A stretch of DNA of 64,000 bases, from positions 11,345 to 75,344 of the forward strand of contig CAZOLJ010000011.1 of the NCBI GenBank assembly GCA_964580575.1, in the 5' to 3' direction. Below the pieces are notes generated by a model. That model had not been told where the DNA came from. It saw only the letters and a list, made by a program, of their open reading frames with translations, and did not search any database. The number at the start of each line of letters is the position of its first letter. Position 1 is the stretch's first letter. The translations under genes were made by a program, and so were the position numbers. Source of the DNA: CAVPDE01 sp964580575. GTDB taxonomy: Bacteria; Desulfobacterota; DSM-4660; Desulfatiglandales; HGW-15. Positions 16,861 through 24,689 of the stretch are shown piece after piece.

Positions 16861-17835
16861 GTGTTGGAAAACCTCCTGGAAATCCGCAATCTAAAAACAT
16901 ACTTTAACGTTCGCGGCGCTGTGCTCAAAGCCGTGGACGATGTGAGCCTTTCCATCAAGGCTGGACAGACCCTTGGCCTGGTTGGGGAGTCTGCCTGCGG
17001 CAAGAGCGTCACGGCTGCGTCCATCATGGGCCTTATCCCAATGCCGCCGGGGTGGATTGCGGGGGGTGAAATCCTGTTCGATGGGATAGATATTCTCAAG
17101 ATGCCTGAATTCAGGATGCGGAAAATCAGAGGTAAAAAGATCTCCATGATTTTCCAGGAGCCGATGACCTCCCTGAACCCTGTTTTTACTGTGGGTGATC
17201 AGGTGGAGGAAGTGATTCGGCTGCACGAAAAACTGTCAAGAAAAGAAGTTCGTGCCCGGGTGATAGAGAGTTTTCGTTTGGTCGGCATTCCTGCACCGGA
17301 ATCGCGTGTCAATGATTACCCCCATCAGATGAGCGGCGGGATGAGGCAGAGAGTTATGATTGCCATGGCCCTTGCCTGTTATCCCAAGTTGATGATTGCC
17401 GATGAGCCGACGACGGCCCTGGATGTGACCATTCAGGCTCAGATTCTGGAGCTCATGAACAAACTTAAGGCGGAAACAGGAGCATCCATCCTTTTCATCA
17501 CCCATGATCTGGGCGTTATCGCGGAGATGGCACAGAAGGTGGTTGTCATGTACGCGGGTAAAGTCATGGAAGCCGCAGAGGTCAACGATCTCTTCGGTGA
17601 CCCCAAGCACCCCTACACCATCGGGCTCCTGAGTTCCATTCCCGTCCTGGGCACGGGGAAAAAGCAGAAGCGCCTGAGCACCATTGCCGGTGTGGTTCCT
17701 TCCCTTTTCAGGTTGCCTGAAGGATGCCTCTTCAGTGAACGGTGCACCGTGGCACGCAAGGAATGCTCCAGGGTCGAACCGCCGATGACGCACTTAGGAA
17801 ATGGGCACATCGTATGCTGCCATCAGTGCAACTAA
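16861..17835 (+). CDS. Dipeptide/oligopeptide ABC transporter ATPase, DppD type
   Basis: 324 residues, GTG start with no gap after the preceding stop. Walker A is GESACGKSV near residue 43; note Ala where most members have Gly or Ser. The Q-loop is IFQEPMTSLNP, the signature MSGGMRQRVMIAMAL, Walker B LMIADEPTTALDV and the switch His in FITHDLGV. The C-terminal oligopeptide-type extension carries CLFSERCTVARKEC, the four-Cys motif that in DppD/OppD can bind an iron-sulfur cluster. It heterodimerises with the DppF-type ATPase. The 3' end overlaps the next start by 22 bases. Confidence 0.93.
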   Translation: MLENLLEIRNLKTYFNVRGAVLKAVDDVSLSIKAGQTLGLVGESACGKSVTAASIMGLIPMPPGWIAGGEILFDGIDILKMPEFRMRKIRGKKISMIFQEPMTSLNPVFTVGDQVEEVIRLHEKLSRKEVRARVIESFRLVGIPAPESRVNDYPHQMSGGMRQRVMIAMALACYPKLMIADEPTTALDVTIQAQILELMNKLKAETGASILFITHDLGVIAEMAQKVVVMYAGKVMEAAEVNDLFGDPKHPYTIGLLSSIPVLGTGKKQKRLSTIAGVVPSLFRLPEGCLFSERCTVARKECSRVEPPMTHLGNGHIVCCHQCN

Positions 17836-18824
17836 CCTCCATTCCCCTCGTTGAGGTCCGGAACCTGGTCAAGCACTTCCCGATCACAGGCGGGGTGTTT
17901 CTCCGGGAGGTGGCAGCCGTCAAGGCGGTTGACGGCGTGGATCTTACCATCAACCAGGGGGAGACCGTGGGGCTTGTGGGAGAGTCCGGATGCGGCAAGT
18001 CCACCCTGGGACGACTCGTTCTGCGCCTCGATGAACCGACGAGCGGAGATATCCTTTTCCAGGGTGAAAGCATTCTGGGTTATGACCATAGAAAGATGCG
18101 AGCCTTGCGCAAAGAAATGCAGATCATCTTTCAGGATCCTTTCTCTTCCCTGAACCCCCGCAAGAATGTGGCCCACATTGTCGGTGAGCCTCTCTATGTG
18201 CACGGGATAAACAACAGGCGGGAGCGCGAAGCGCGAGTCCTTGAACTCCTGGAGGTGGTGGGGCTCAAGCGTGAACACATGCGAAGGTATCCTCACCAGT
18301 TCTCAGGCGGCCAACGGCAGCGTATCGGTGTGGCTCGCGCGCTGGCCCTGAATCCAAAGCTGATCATCTGTGATGAGGCGGTGTCGGCCCTCGATGTTTC
18401 CATCCAGGCACAAGTGATCAACCTGCTTGAAGACCTTCAAGACGAGTTTGGTCTCACCTATCTCTTTATCTCCCATGCGCTCAGCGTGGTCCAGCACATC
18501 AGCGATCGTGTCGCTGTCATGTACCTGGGGAAAATTGTGGAAACCGCAGAATCGGATTCCCTTTACCGTGAGCCCCTCCACCCTTACAGTCAGGCTCTCC
18601 TTTCAGCCGCTCCTGTTCCTGACCCCAGGAGAAAACGGGAACGCATTGTCCTGCCGGGGGATGTGCCCAGCCCCATCAGCCCGCCTCCGGGATGCCGTTT
18701 TCACACCCGGTGCTTGTACACGGAGCCCATCTGCAAGGAACAAGAACCTGCGCTTCGCGAAATAAGAGAAGGTCATTTTGCCGCGTGCTTTTTTGCAGGC
18801 TCCCCGCCTGCCAAAGGTACGTGA
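17814..18824 (+). CDS. Dipeptide/oligopeptide ABC transporter ATPase, DppF type
   Basis: 336 residues from ATG 17814, inside the end of the DppD gene; the longer frame from 17742 would add 24 residues upstream of the conserved start PLVEVRNLVKHFPI. Walker A GESGCGKSTLGR, Q-loop IFQDPFSSLNPR, signature FSGGQRQRIGVARAL, Walker B LIICDEAVSALDV and switch ISHALSVV (Ala replacing the usual Asp after His) are all present. The C-terminal domain has the Cys motif CRFHTRCLYTEPIC. It completes the importer. The last codons contain a small GCAGGC-GCCTGC palindrome. Confidence 0.93.
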   Translation: MLPSVQLTSIPLVEVRNLVKHFPITGGVFLREVAAVKAVDGVDLTINQGETVGLVGESGCGKSTLGRLVLRLDEPTSGDILFQGESILGYDHRKMRALRKEMQIIFQDPFSSLNPRKNVAHIVGEPLYVHGINNRREREARVLELLEVVGLKREHMRRYPHQFSGGQRQRIGVARALALNPKLIICDEAVSALDVSIQAQVINLLEDLQDEFGLTYLFISHALSVVQHISDRVAVMYLGKIVETAESDSLYREPLHPYSQALLSAAPVPDPRRKRERIVLPGDVPSPISPPPGCRFHTRCLYTEPICKEQEPALREIREGHFAACFFAGSPPAKGT

Positions 18825-18834
18825 CCGTATCTTC

Positions 18835-18863
18835 TTGACACGCCTCCGCGTTTCTCCTATCCT
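18835..18863 (+). promoter_or_regulatory. Possible promoter upstream of the CBS-domain gene
   Basis: TTGACA (18835-18840), 17 bases, TATCCT (18858-18863). It lies 11 bases after the DppF stop and about 220 bases before the CBS gene, with a C-rich repeat between them. Confidence 0.45.
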
Positions 18864-18950
18864 TTGGAGCCATACACGCAATAACAGCCTCGGCGTTGAC
18901 ATAAGCCTAGTGCATAAGTCCTCCCTCGGAGGCTGTCCTTCAGCATAATA

Positions 18951-19046
18951 TCCCCCTCCCCCTCGATGGGGGAGGGTAAGGGTGGGGGGGGGTTCTCGTT
19001 GACCCCTCCCCTTTATCCCCTCCCGCAAGGGGAGGGGAAGGGGTGA
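18951..19046. repeat. C/G-rich palindromic intergenic repeat, copy 3
   Basis: Two hairpin units: TCCCCCTCCCCCTCGATGGG followed by GGAGGG, and CCCCTCCCCTTTATCCCCTC followed by GCAAGGGGAGGGG. Apart from this repeat and the candidate promoter, the 256-base gap holds no visible gene. Confidence 0.65.
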
Positions 19047-19080
19047 TCGAAGGAAAGGGGATGGGTAAGGGGATTTTGCC

Positions 19081-19689
19081 ATGAAGATCAAAGCGCTCAT
19101 GATTCCGGATCCTATTTCGATCACTGAAAGGACTTCCATCAAGGAAGCGATTGAGATCATGAAAGTCAATTCTATCCGGCATCTGCCTGTGACGGGCGAG
19201 GGAAACATGCTGGCGGGATTTGTGACCCTCGCTGATCTGAAGATGGGGCTCATCCCCTCTATGGTCGCCGGGCTGACTCTCTCCGATCTGATGATCAAGA
19301 ACCCCATTACCGTTGATCCAGACAGTGATATCGAGATTGCAGCGCAACTCATCTACAAACACAAAATCAGCGGCATCCCCGTGGTGAAAAAAGGGAGACT
19401 GGTCGGCATCATCACGGAATCGGACATGCTTCGAGCCTTCATCGACATGATGGGCATCCTCAATGCAAGCTCCCGTATCGATGTCTCCATTGGATCTGAG
19501 CCGGGCATGCTCAGAAAAGCCGTACAGCTTATCGAGGAAAATGGAGGGGAGATTGTGAATGTCGGGATGACCCCTTATCAAAAAACCCGGAAGAAAGTCT
19601 ATTTCTTCCGCCTCAATCCTTGTGATACAGGCCTCATCAAAGACGCTCTCGAAGAGCAAGGCTTCAAAGTCGTGGCCGCCATGGATTAA
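19081..19689 (+). CDS. CBS-domain pair protein with C-terminal ACT-like domain (AcuB-like)
   Basis: 202 residues. Two CBS motifs: the first spans about residues 1-55 (MIPDPISITERTSIKEAIEI, then RHLPVTG and FVTLADL), the second about 70-125 (MIKNPITVDPDSDIEIAAQL, then SGIPVVKK and GIITESDML). Residues 135-202 read like an ACT fold (GEIVNVGMTP). CBS pairs bind adenine nucleotides and regulate a partner; the CBS-CBS-ACT arrangement is that of AcuB-type proteins. No acetoin or acetyl-CoA gene is adjacent, so the regulated partner is unknown. GGG-rich sequence precedes the ATG but the ribosome site is weak. Confidence 0.82.
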   Translation: MKIKALMIPDPISITERTSIKEAIEIMKVNSIRHLPVTGEGNMLAGFVTLADLKMGLIPSMVAGLTLSDLMIKNPITVDPDSDIEIAAQLIYKHKISGIPVVKKGRLVGIITESDMLRAFIDMMGILNASSRIDVSIGSEPGMLRKAVQLIEENGGEIVNVGMTPYQKTRKKVYFFRLNPCDTGLIKDALEEQGFKVVAAMD

Positions 19690-19856
19690 GCCGCAGTATT
19701 GACTCTCCTGTTTCGCTCCAAAGTCTTTCTTCGATTTTATTGATGCAAGACCCTCAGGTGGGTTGCTTGTCGTTTTTTCCTTCAATTCCTGTTGTGATCC
19801 CAAAGCCTTTTTCTGATATCTCTTTTGAGCGTGCCCAACGCGCTCCAATGGCTGGG

Positions 19857-20549
19857 TTATTTTTTTTCTGCAATCATGGTGGCTATCCAGGAAGAAATCT
19901 CCTCGCATTGTTTCTTGATGTTTTCCCATGTATCCCAGGGTTGGACGATTCCCTTGTAATTCTCGATGTCGATATCTTCCAGATCGTAGGGAACCGGTTC
20001 TGCGAGTTGCCGTGCCAGTTGAAGTAATGGCAAAACCTCATCCTTTCGGTATATGTCCTTATAGCAATCGTTGAAGGTATCCAGCGCCGCAATGGTTCCC
20101 TTTTCACCCAAATGAAAGGACAAAGCGGCCAGATCGATGTAATCGCGAAGTGCGTTTCGTATGAGAGCCAGCCAGCCTTTGATCCTCAGCATTTCTTCTG
20201 CTGTGGGAACAACGATCTTCTTCTGCTCTAGGATGATCTCAACCGTTTCCAAGGGTTTCTTGCGAATGAGCTGCCTGAGACCGGTCTCGACGCCCATAAA
20301 ACGGCCAAGGATGAGCTTCGGAGGCTGGACTCTCTGGGTTTGCCAGTCTTGGTTGGATTCGATAACATCGAGAAGCGCCTGGAAGTTCTTCTCTAGATCA
20401 GGCAGCACGTGGTTGGCATCAAAGGAGAATCTATGTTTTGCGTGAATGGCTGCCGCAGTTCCGCCGACCAGGATGGCCTTGGGGACAATTTGCTGGATCT
20501 CTGCCGCGGCTCGGAGAAGTCTTTCCCAGTCAGTTATTTTTTCTTGCAC
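19857..20549 (-). CDS. Predicted nucleotidyltransferase-fold protein (toxin-like second gene of a pair)
   Basis: 230 residues from the GTG at 20549, which has GGAG 9 bases upstream. The longer frame to 20717 overlaps the partner gene and begins with unrelated-looking sequence. Residues about 20-50 hold AILVGGTAAAIHAKHRFSFD, the GG-x-A-x-A start of minimal nucleotidyltransferases (AbiEii/MNT-like), with Asp after RFSF as a candidate metal ligand. The rest is helical (PTAEEMLRIKGWLALIRNAL). Its start overlaps the end of a 78-residue gene by 20 bases, so the pair is translated together. A toxin-antitoxin or MNT-type role is inference from gene layout; no toxin motif is proven. Confidence 0.65.
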   Translation of the reverse strand: MQEKITDWERLLRAAAEIQQIVPKAILVGGTAAAIHAKHRFSFDANHVLPDLEKNFQALLDVIESNQDWQTQRVQPPKLILGRFMGVETGLRQLIRKKPLETVEIILEQKKIVVPTAEEMLRIKGWLALIRNALRDYIDLAALSFHLGEKGTIAALDTFNDCYKDIYRKDEVLPLLQLARQLAEPVPYDLEDIDIENYKGIVQPWDTWENIKKQCEEISSWIATMIAEKK

Positions 20550-20766
20550 GCCACCGCTCCAGGGCAATCCTGAACAGGCGAGGGTAGCCGTAGACCTTTG
20601 AATGGGGCAGAGCTTTTTCAACTGCTTGAGCTGCTGCTCCAAAGGGGTCTCCCCGCAAGATCTGTAGCAGCTCAACGATTTCTCTGTCCATACCCCTTTC
20701 CCAAAGGGATTCGACAACAGCGACAGACCAATCGCCTTCGCGGGTATCCAAATGCCTATGGATCAT
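20530..20766 (-). CDS. Small hypothetical protein, partner of the nucleotidyltransferase
   Basis: 78 residues, mostly helical and charged (IVELLQILRGDPFGAAAQAV). AAAGGAGCAGA stands directly before the ATG, a strong ribosome site. It precedes and overlaps the nucleotidyltransferase gene by 20 bases, the arrangement expected of an antitoxin followed by a toxin. I recognise no named family. Confidence 0.6.
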   Translation of the reverse strand: MIHRHLDTREGDWSVAVVESLWERGMDREIVELLQILRGDPFGAAAQAVEKALPHSKVYGYPRLFRIALERWRARKNN

Positions 20767-20932
20767 TCTGCTCCTTTACCCTCTGAGGCCTCTGAGATTA
20801 CTGTATGAAAATGCTGCATCCTCCCCCTGGTTCAGTGAGAGAAAGGAATAAAGCTGAAAATACATGAAAAATCATTAAATGTCAATGTCGCCGAACCACC
20901 CGAACAACAGAGACTACCAAGCGGGCGATGGG

Positions 20933-20961
20933 TTGACACCCCGCAGGAATCCCTATATAGT
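20933..20961 (+). promoter_or_regulatory. Near-consensus sigma-70 promoter
   Basis: TTGACA (20933-20938), 17-base spacer, TATAGT (20956-20961). Downstream are two ribosome-binding sequences, AAAGGAGGTCT (20975-20985) and AAGGAGGTCT (21006-21015); only the second is placed correctly for the ATG at 21018. Confidence 0.75.
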
Positions 20962-21017
20962 CTCGCCCGAATTCAAAGGAGGTCTAAACCCCGCGGTGGT
21001 CAACAAGGAGGTCTGCC

Positions 21018-22118
21018 ATGCAATACCTCGAAGGACTGTGCAGTTTCCCCGAAATCGCTTACTACGAACTGAAGGATCTCAGCCGCACCGAAGTGGAGCG
21101 CTACGTGCTCTCCACGCCCCAGACCCGAAAGATCTGCAATGCTCCGGAGGTCGTGGGAGTGCAGTACACGTCTCTCATGCATGAGGCCATGGTATCGGGT
21201 CTGAAGTATCTTCCTCGAAGCGAATATTTCCTTAAGATCCCTCAGCAGCAGTTCTGTGTTTTCACCTTCCTGAGAGGAGGGCTGAATTTCTGCCTCAGAG
21301 AGGCGCTCTTTCACGCCTATGGATTCAACAACCACGCCTCCTCGTTCATGACGTCGCAGCGCTACATGGAGGACGGCCAATGGCACATCAAGGAGAACCA
21401 GTACAGGAAAATCAAGATTCCTGACAACGCCACCCTGCTCATCGGCGATGTGGTCGCCACAGGGGTGACGATCGCAGAAGGTTTCAATGTGCTGCTCGAC
21501 TATCTGAGGGTTAACCGGATCCGGTTGGAGAACCTGATCTTTTTCACCATAGGGTGCGAGAATGCGGAAAGGATCTTCAGAAATATCGATGAGCGGCTGC
21601 GGAAGATGAATCCTGCCTATGGTCGAACGATTGTGGTTTATGTCGAAGGCAAATTCAATGTGGCGGAAGAGGGCACGAATCTGAAGATCAAGATTCCGGG
21701 GACGGATCTCCTCAGGACCGATGCCCTAGTGACCCCGGAATTTGCCCTGGCCCAGTATGAGGATGTCTCCTATCCGATCGAAAGGTGCACCATTTACGAT
21801 GCAGGCTCACGATCCTTCGACATTCAAGAATATCTTCACGATGTGATTGATTACTGGGCGCAAATGAAAAAGCTCGCTGAAAGAGGGTTCACCCTTTACG
21901 AGGCCATGAAGGAAAGATGGCCCGATGACGAATGGGGAGATTTTGAGGCTCTCACCGAGCAGAAGAGCAAGGAGTGGCCAGGGGTGGACAAGCTCTTCAT
22001 GCTCCAGCTGCACAAGGCGTGCACAGAAAGGTGGAATGCCAAGTTCGTCGAAACGGCCAAGAGCAACAAAGCGCTCATCGAGCTTTGCATCAAGAGGATT
22101 TCTGAACTGAATCGATAA
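21018..22118 (+). CDS. Phosphoribosyltransferase-fold protein of unknown function
   Basis: 366 residues. Two segments recall type I phosphoribosyltransferases: FTFLRGGLNFCLREAL near residue 85 (the early loop) and LLIGDVVATGVTIAEGFNVL near residue 143, where GDVVATGVT takes the place of the PRPP-binding DD-x-x-x-TG-x-T motif with only the first acidic residue of the usual pair clearly kept. The C-terminal 130 residues (from about YEDVSYPIERCTIYDAGSRS) belong to no domain I recognise. The gene has a strong promoter, two Shine-Dalgarno sequences and no operon partner, so it is probably well expressed. A nucleotide-salvage or signalling enzyme is possible. The family assignment rests on motifs only. 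Confidence 0.6.
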   Translation: MQYLEGLCSFPEIAYYELKDLSRTEVERYVLSTPQTRKICNAPEVVGVQYTSLMHEAMVSGLKYLPRSEYFLKIPQQQFCVFTFLRGGLNFCLREALFHAYGFNNHASSFMTSQRYMEDGQWHIKENQYRKIKIPDNATLLIGDVVATGVTIAEGFNVLLDYLRVNRIRLENLIFFTIGCENAERIFRNIDERLRKMNPAYGRTIVVYVEGKFNVAEEGTNLKIKIPGTDLLRTDALVTPEFALAQYEDVSYPIERCTIYDAGSRSFDIQEYLHDVIDYWAQMKKLAERGFTLYEAMKERWPDDEWGDFEALTEQKSKEWPGVDKLFMLQLHKACTERWNAKFVETAKSNKALIELCIKRISELNR

Positions 22119-22125
22119 GAGAGTA

Positions 22126-22217
22126 ACAAGTGACGAGTGACAAGTGACAAGCAAGAAGTAACAAGAGCCGAAATACAGAATTCCCCTCCCAGGTGGGAGG
22201 GGTTAGGGGAGGGGGTC
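22126..22217. repeat. GTGACAAG word repeat plus C/G-rich palindrome, copy 4
   Basis: At 22126-22165 the words AGTAACAAG, AGTGACGAG and AGTGACAAG recur. At 22181-22217 TTCCCCTCCCAGGTGGGAGG with GGTTAGGGGAGGGGG forms a hairpin of the C-rich family, ending inside the stop codon of the minus-strand gene. Confidence 0.6.
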
Positions 22218-22707
22218 ACTTGCGCTCAAGGCCGTGGCAGTAGGCACCGATAAAGGTTCTGATCCAGTTGCCCGCATCGTTCACATCGCTGTACGCATGG
22301 CACTCGATAGGGCAGGACACGTATCTGGATCCTGCCTTGCCGCGGATGTAGGAGGAGATTTTGTCCTCCAGCCCGCGCTTGAAGAGCATGAGGACGGGTT
22401 TCCCCGCATAGATCATGTCCGAGATTTCGCTTCCCACCCCCAGGCTTGGATTGCTGATCTCGAAGACTCCCACGTCCGAATCGAGCAGCCACCGGTAATC
22501 CCTGTCATGAATGAAGCTGGGCTCCAATTCTGCCTCCTGTTCCAGAACCCCCGGCTGAATCTGGTGGTCTGACGCAAGCCGGTACCCCAGCCCTGCGATC
22601 CGTTTCTGGAGCCGCGCGATCTCCTCCCTGGACACGGCAGCATATCCTCCCAGCATGGAACACCCGAAGTACACGGTAATTTCTCTTTTTTTCTTCTCGT
22701 TCATCAT
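22216..22707 (-). CDS. Nucleoside 2-deoxyribosyltransferase-like protein
   Basis: 163 residues from the first ATG of an ATGATG pair (22707 or 22704), with AAGGAAAAGAGG upstream. The longer frame from 22737 lacks a site. ITVYFGCSMLGGYAAVSREE opens a Rossmann-like fold, HDRDYRWLLDSDVGVFEISN holds the Asp and the substrate-facing Glu, and PSLGVGSEISDMIYAGKPVL is the conserved helix-strand of the DNPH1/nucleoside 2-deoxyribosyltransferase superfamily. Such proteins cleave or exchange N-glycosidic bonds of (deoxy)nucleotides. It could instead act on a cyclic-ADP-ribose-like signal. Convergent with the phosphoribosyltransferase-like gene, a functional link being possible. Confidence 0.7.
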   Translation of the reverse strand: MMNEKKKREITVYFGCSMLGGYAAVSREEIARLQKRIAGLGYRLASDHQIQPGVLEQEAELEPSFIHDRDYRWLLDSDVGVFEISNPSLGVGSEISDMIYAGKPVLMLFKRGLEDKISSYIRGKAGSRYVSCPIECHAYSDVNDAGNWIRTFIGAYCHGLERK

Positions 22708-22815
22708 CCTCTTTTCCTTTAAGGTTCTTGAGTTCAACGCTCAGCGGCTGGCTTTGACCGGGTCATTCCTAGGGAACTGTTCGTAGGGTTTTCTAAGTAC
22801 TATGGCAAAACTTTA

Positions 22816-22938
22816 TCATGGTTTCTCAATGAGAGCAGCAACCCGGTGCCTCAGGCCATGGCGGTGAACCGCAGCTTTGGGTGACTGCCCGGTGACCCTG
22901 TCTTTTTCATCGACAACATCCACGTATTCGTCGGACAC
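22816..22938 (-). pseudogene. 5' remnant of a NUDIX hydrolase gene
   Basis: A GTG with GGAG upstream opens a 40-codon frame reading SDEYVDVVDEKDRVTGQSP and then AAVHRHGLRHRVAALIEKP before a stop. This is the characteristic N-terminus of NUDIX hydrolases of the Idi/YfcD type (VDVVDE-D-V-G ... VHR-GL-HR-V). The NUDIX box and everything after it are missing, and what follows is unrelated. The fragment therefore looks like a truncated gene. The rest of the 370-base gap 22708-23079 shows no other gene; a cobalamin riboswitch was considered for the same stretch and rejected. Confidence 0.6.
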
Positions 22939-23079
22939 GGCTGATCTCCACTCCTCGCGGCCCCTCCCTCGGGAGGATGGGGGTAGATCATTTTTTGTCC
23001 ATTATAGGCCCTCCTACCCGGTTTACAATGAAAAACCTTTGTGTTAGGGGTAAATGGAATCCAGGTGGCTCCTCATTCG

Positions 23080-23754
23080 ATGAACATGGAAATCCTAAAC
23101 CCTATATCCGTTCAAGTAGATCCCGGTCCTATAAAGAAGACGGCTCATTTGCCTGAAGGCGAGGAGCAGCGTCTTCTCTCTCTGATTGAAGCCGCCCAGT
23201 CGGTGATGGCTGCAAAAGCGGTTTACAAGGTGTCGTACATCGATGCAAAAGCGGAGGATTCTCTCATCATCGGGGGAGTCCTGTTCAAGAGCAAGGTGCT
23301 GCACAAGCGTTTGGACGAAGTCGAAAGGGTCTTTCCCTATGTGGTGACCATCGGCAAGGGGGTGGAAGATCTGGGAAAGACCTCCGGCGATGCGCTGGAG
23401 AAATACTACCTTGATTTGATCGGTAACGCAGCGGTCGTCAGAGCCAGAGATCACCTCAAGAGCAGGCTCGCCAAGCGTTACGGGTTGGAGGGGCTTTCTT
23501 ACTTGGGACCCGGGCAACTCAAGGATTGGCCCCTTGAGGAGCAGAAGCCGCTGTTTTCACTGCTCGGCGATGTGGAGGGCGCAGTGGGTGTCACCTTAAG
23601 CGACAGTCTTCTGATGATTCCGCGGAAGTCCCTGTCCGGCATCTATTTCCCCACAGAGATCCCGTTTACGGCCTGTCAGCTTTGCCCCAGGGAGAGTTGC
23701 CCGTCGCGAAAAGCGAGATACGACGAGAAGCTCGTCAGGGAATACGCGGAGTGA
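23080..23754 (+). CDS. Stand-alone MetH-type (vitamin B12-dependent methionine synthase) activation-domain protein
   Basis: 224 residues from ATG 23080; a GTG at 23041 in the same frame is possible and no clear ribosome site decides. In MetH this C-terminal domain binds S-adenosylmethionine and reactivates oxidised cobalamin. Here it stands alone. Landmarks are YLDLIGNAAVVRARDHLKSR, LSYLGPGQLKDWPLEEQKPL and GVTLSDSLLMIPRKSLSGIY, the last two matching the conserved helix and SAM-site strand. A late C-x2-C-x4-C (CQLCPRESC) may bind metal. Anaerobes often encode MetH without this domain, and free-standing versions are thought to reactivate corrinoid proteins. No corrinoid methyltransferase gene lies in the window. 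Confidence 0.75.
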   Translation: MNMEILNPISVQVDPGPIKKTAHLPEGEEQRLLSLIEAAQSVMAAKAVYKVSYIDAKAEDSLIIGGVLFKSKVLHKRLDEVERVFPYVVTIGKGVEDLGKTSGDALEKYYLDLIGNAAVVRARDHLKSRLAKRYGLEGLSYLGPGQLKDWPLEEQKPLFSLLGDVEGAVGVTLSDSLLMIPRKSLSGIYFPTEIPFTACQLCPRESCPSRKARYDEKLVREYAE

Positions 23755-23840
23755 AGGGGATCCGCTCTTGAGAGGGGTCTTTGTCTCCGATATGCGAAGG
23801 GATCGCGAACACAAAAAGACGTACACACGGAGGGTTTAAC

Positions 23841-24383
23841 ATGTCAGATATTGTGAACATTATCAAAGGAAGGCGAAGCATTCGACGGTTCCAGGACAAG
23901 CCGGTTCCCGATACGGATCTTCAGCAGATTCTTGAGGCGGTGCAGTGGTCGCCGTCATGGGGGAACACTCAGTGCTGGGAGATCCTTGTTGTGAGAGAGG
24001 CGGCCACCAAGGAGAAACTCAAGGAATCGTTTCCCCCCACCAATCCCGCCATCGTCGGGCTCACCGAAGCGCCTGTGGTGCTCGCGCTCTGCGGAAAGCT
24101 CCTGAGCTCAGGTTACTACAAAGGCCAGGTGACGACCAAGTTCGGAGACTGGTTTATGTTCGACCTGGGCATTGCGTGCCAGAGCCTGTGCCTGACGGCT
24201 CACAGCCTCGGCTTGGGCACGGTCATTGTCGGGCTTTTCGATCAGGATAAAGCCGCAAAGACACTTGGGGTAAAAGAGGGATATGAGCTGGTCTCACTGA
24301 TTCCCATGGGCTATCCTGCAAAGGCGGGCGCTGCTCCGAGGCGTCGCGAGATCAGCGAATTTACCCATTACGAGAAGTTTTGA
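23841..24383 (+). CDS. Nitroreductase family FMN oxidoreductase
   Basis: 180 residues from ATG 23841 with GGAGG 8 bases upstream. The FMN-binding start IIKGRRSIRRFQDKPVPDTD is typical, followed by QWSPSWGNTQCWEILVV and the late GLGTVIVGLFDQDKAAKTLG with LVSLIPMGYP. These dimeric FMN enzymes reduce nitro compounds, enones or related substrates with NAD(P)H; the physiological substrate is unknown. It follows the MetH-like gene by 86 bases and may share its transcript. The stop is followed directly by a long inverted word repeat. Confidence 0.87.
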   Translation: MSDIVNIIKGRRSIRRFQDKPVPDTDLQQILEAVQWSPSWGNTQCWEILVVREAATKEKLKESFPPTNPAIVGLTEAPVVLALCGKLLSSGYYKGQVTTKFGDWFMFDLGIACQSLCLTAHSLGLGTVIVGLFDQDKAAKTLGVKEGYELVSLIPMGYPAKAGAAPRRREISEFTHYEKF

Positions 24384-24388
24384 ATATA

Positions 24389-24539
24389 GGCACAGAGTAG
24401 CAAAGGCACAAAGGGACAAAGCAAAACAAGGGACATAGGCACACAGGCACAGAGGGACAAAGCAGAAGACTTCTTTTCTTGTCTTTACCCTTTGCATCTT
24501 TGTCCCTTTCTTCCCCTTTGTGCCTATGTCCCTCTGTCC
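24389..24539. repeat. GACAAAG/GCACAAAG inverted word repeat, copy 2
   Basis: Left arm 24389-24471 alternates words such as GGCACAAAG, GGGACAAAG and GGCACAGAG. Right arm 24480-24539 carries TTTGTCCC, CCCTTTGTGCCTATGTCCCT and related complements. It can form a hairpin of more than 50 base pairs with bulges after the nitroreductase gene. Confidence 0.75.
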
Positions 24540-24581
24540 ATCAAGCTGCTGGCTTCAGGACAAACTGCGACTCTGGCGCGG

Positions 24582-24688
24582 CACGGACAAGGCAAGCTTG
24601 TCCGTGGCACCGTCCGACAATGTCATCCGGTGAGGTCAGCCGCTCTATGATCAGGGAAGGGTGGCACGGACAAACTGGTTTGTCCGTG
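24582..24688. repeat. Two CACGGACAA hairpins
   Basis: CACGGACAAG (24582-24591) pairs with CTTGTCCGTG (24597-24606). CACGGACAAA (24665-24674) pairs with TTTGTCCGTG (24679-24688) over a CTGG loop. The pair lies just past the 3' end of the minus-strand NRDE gene. Confidence 0.7.
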
Positions 24689-24689
24689 G

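Noticed and set aside
22840..22930. A possible cobalamin riboswitch before the MetH-like activation gene
   Set aside because: Some words (GGTGA, ACTGCCC) look similar to cobalamin motifs, but the conserved core order is not met, and on the minus strand the stretch encodes a clear NUDIX N-terminus.
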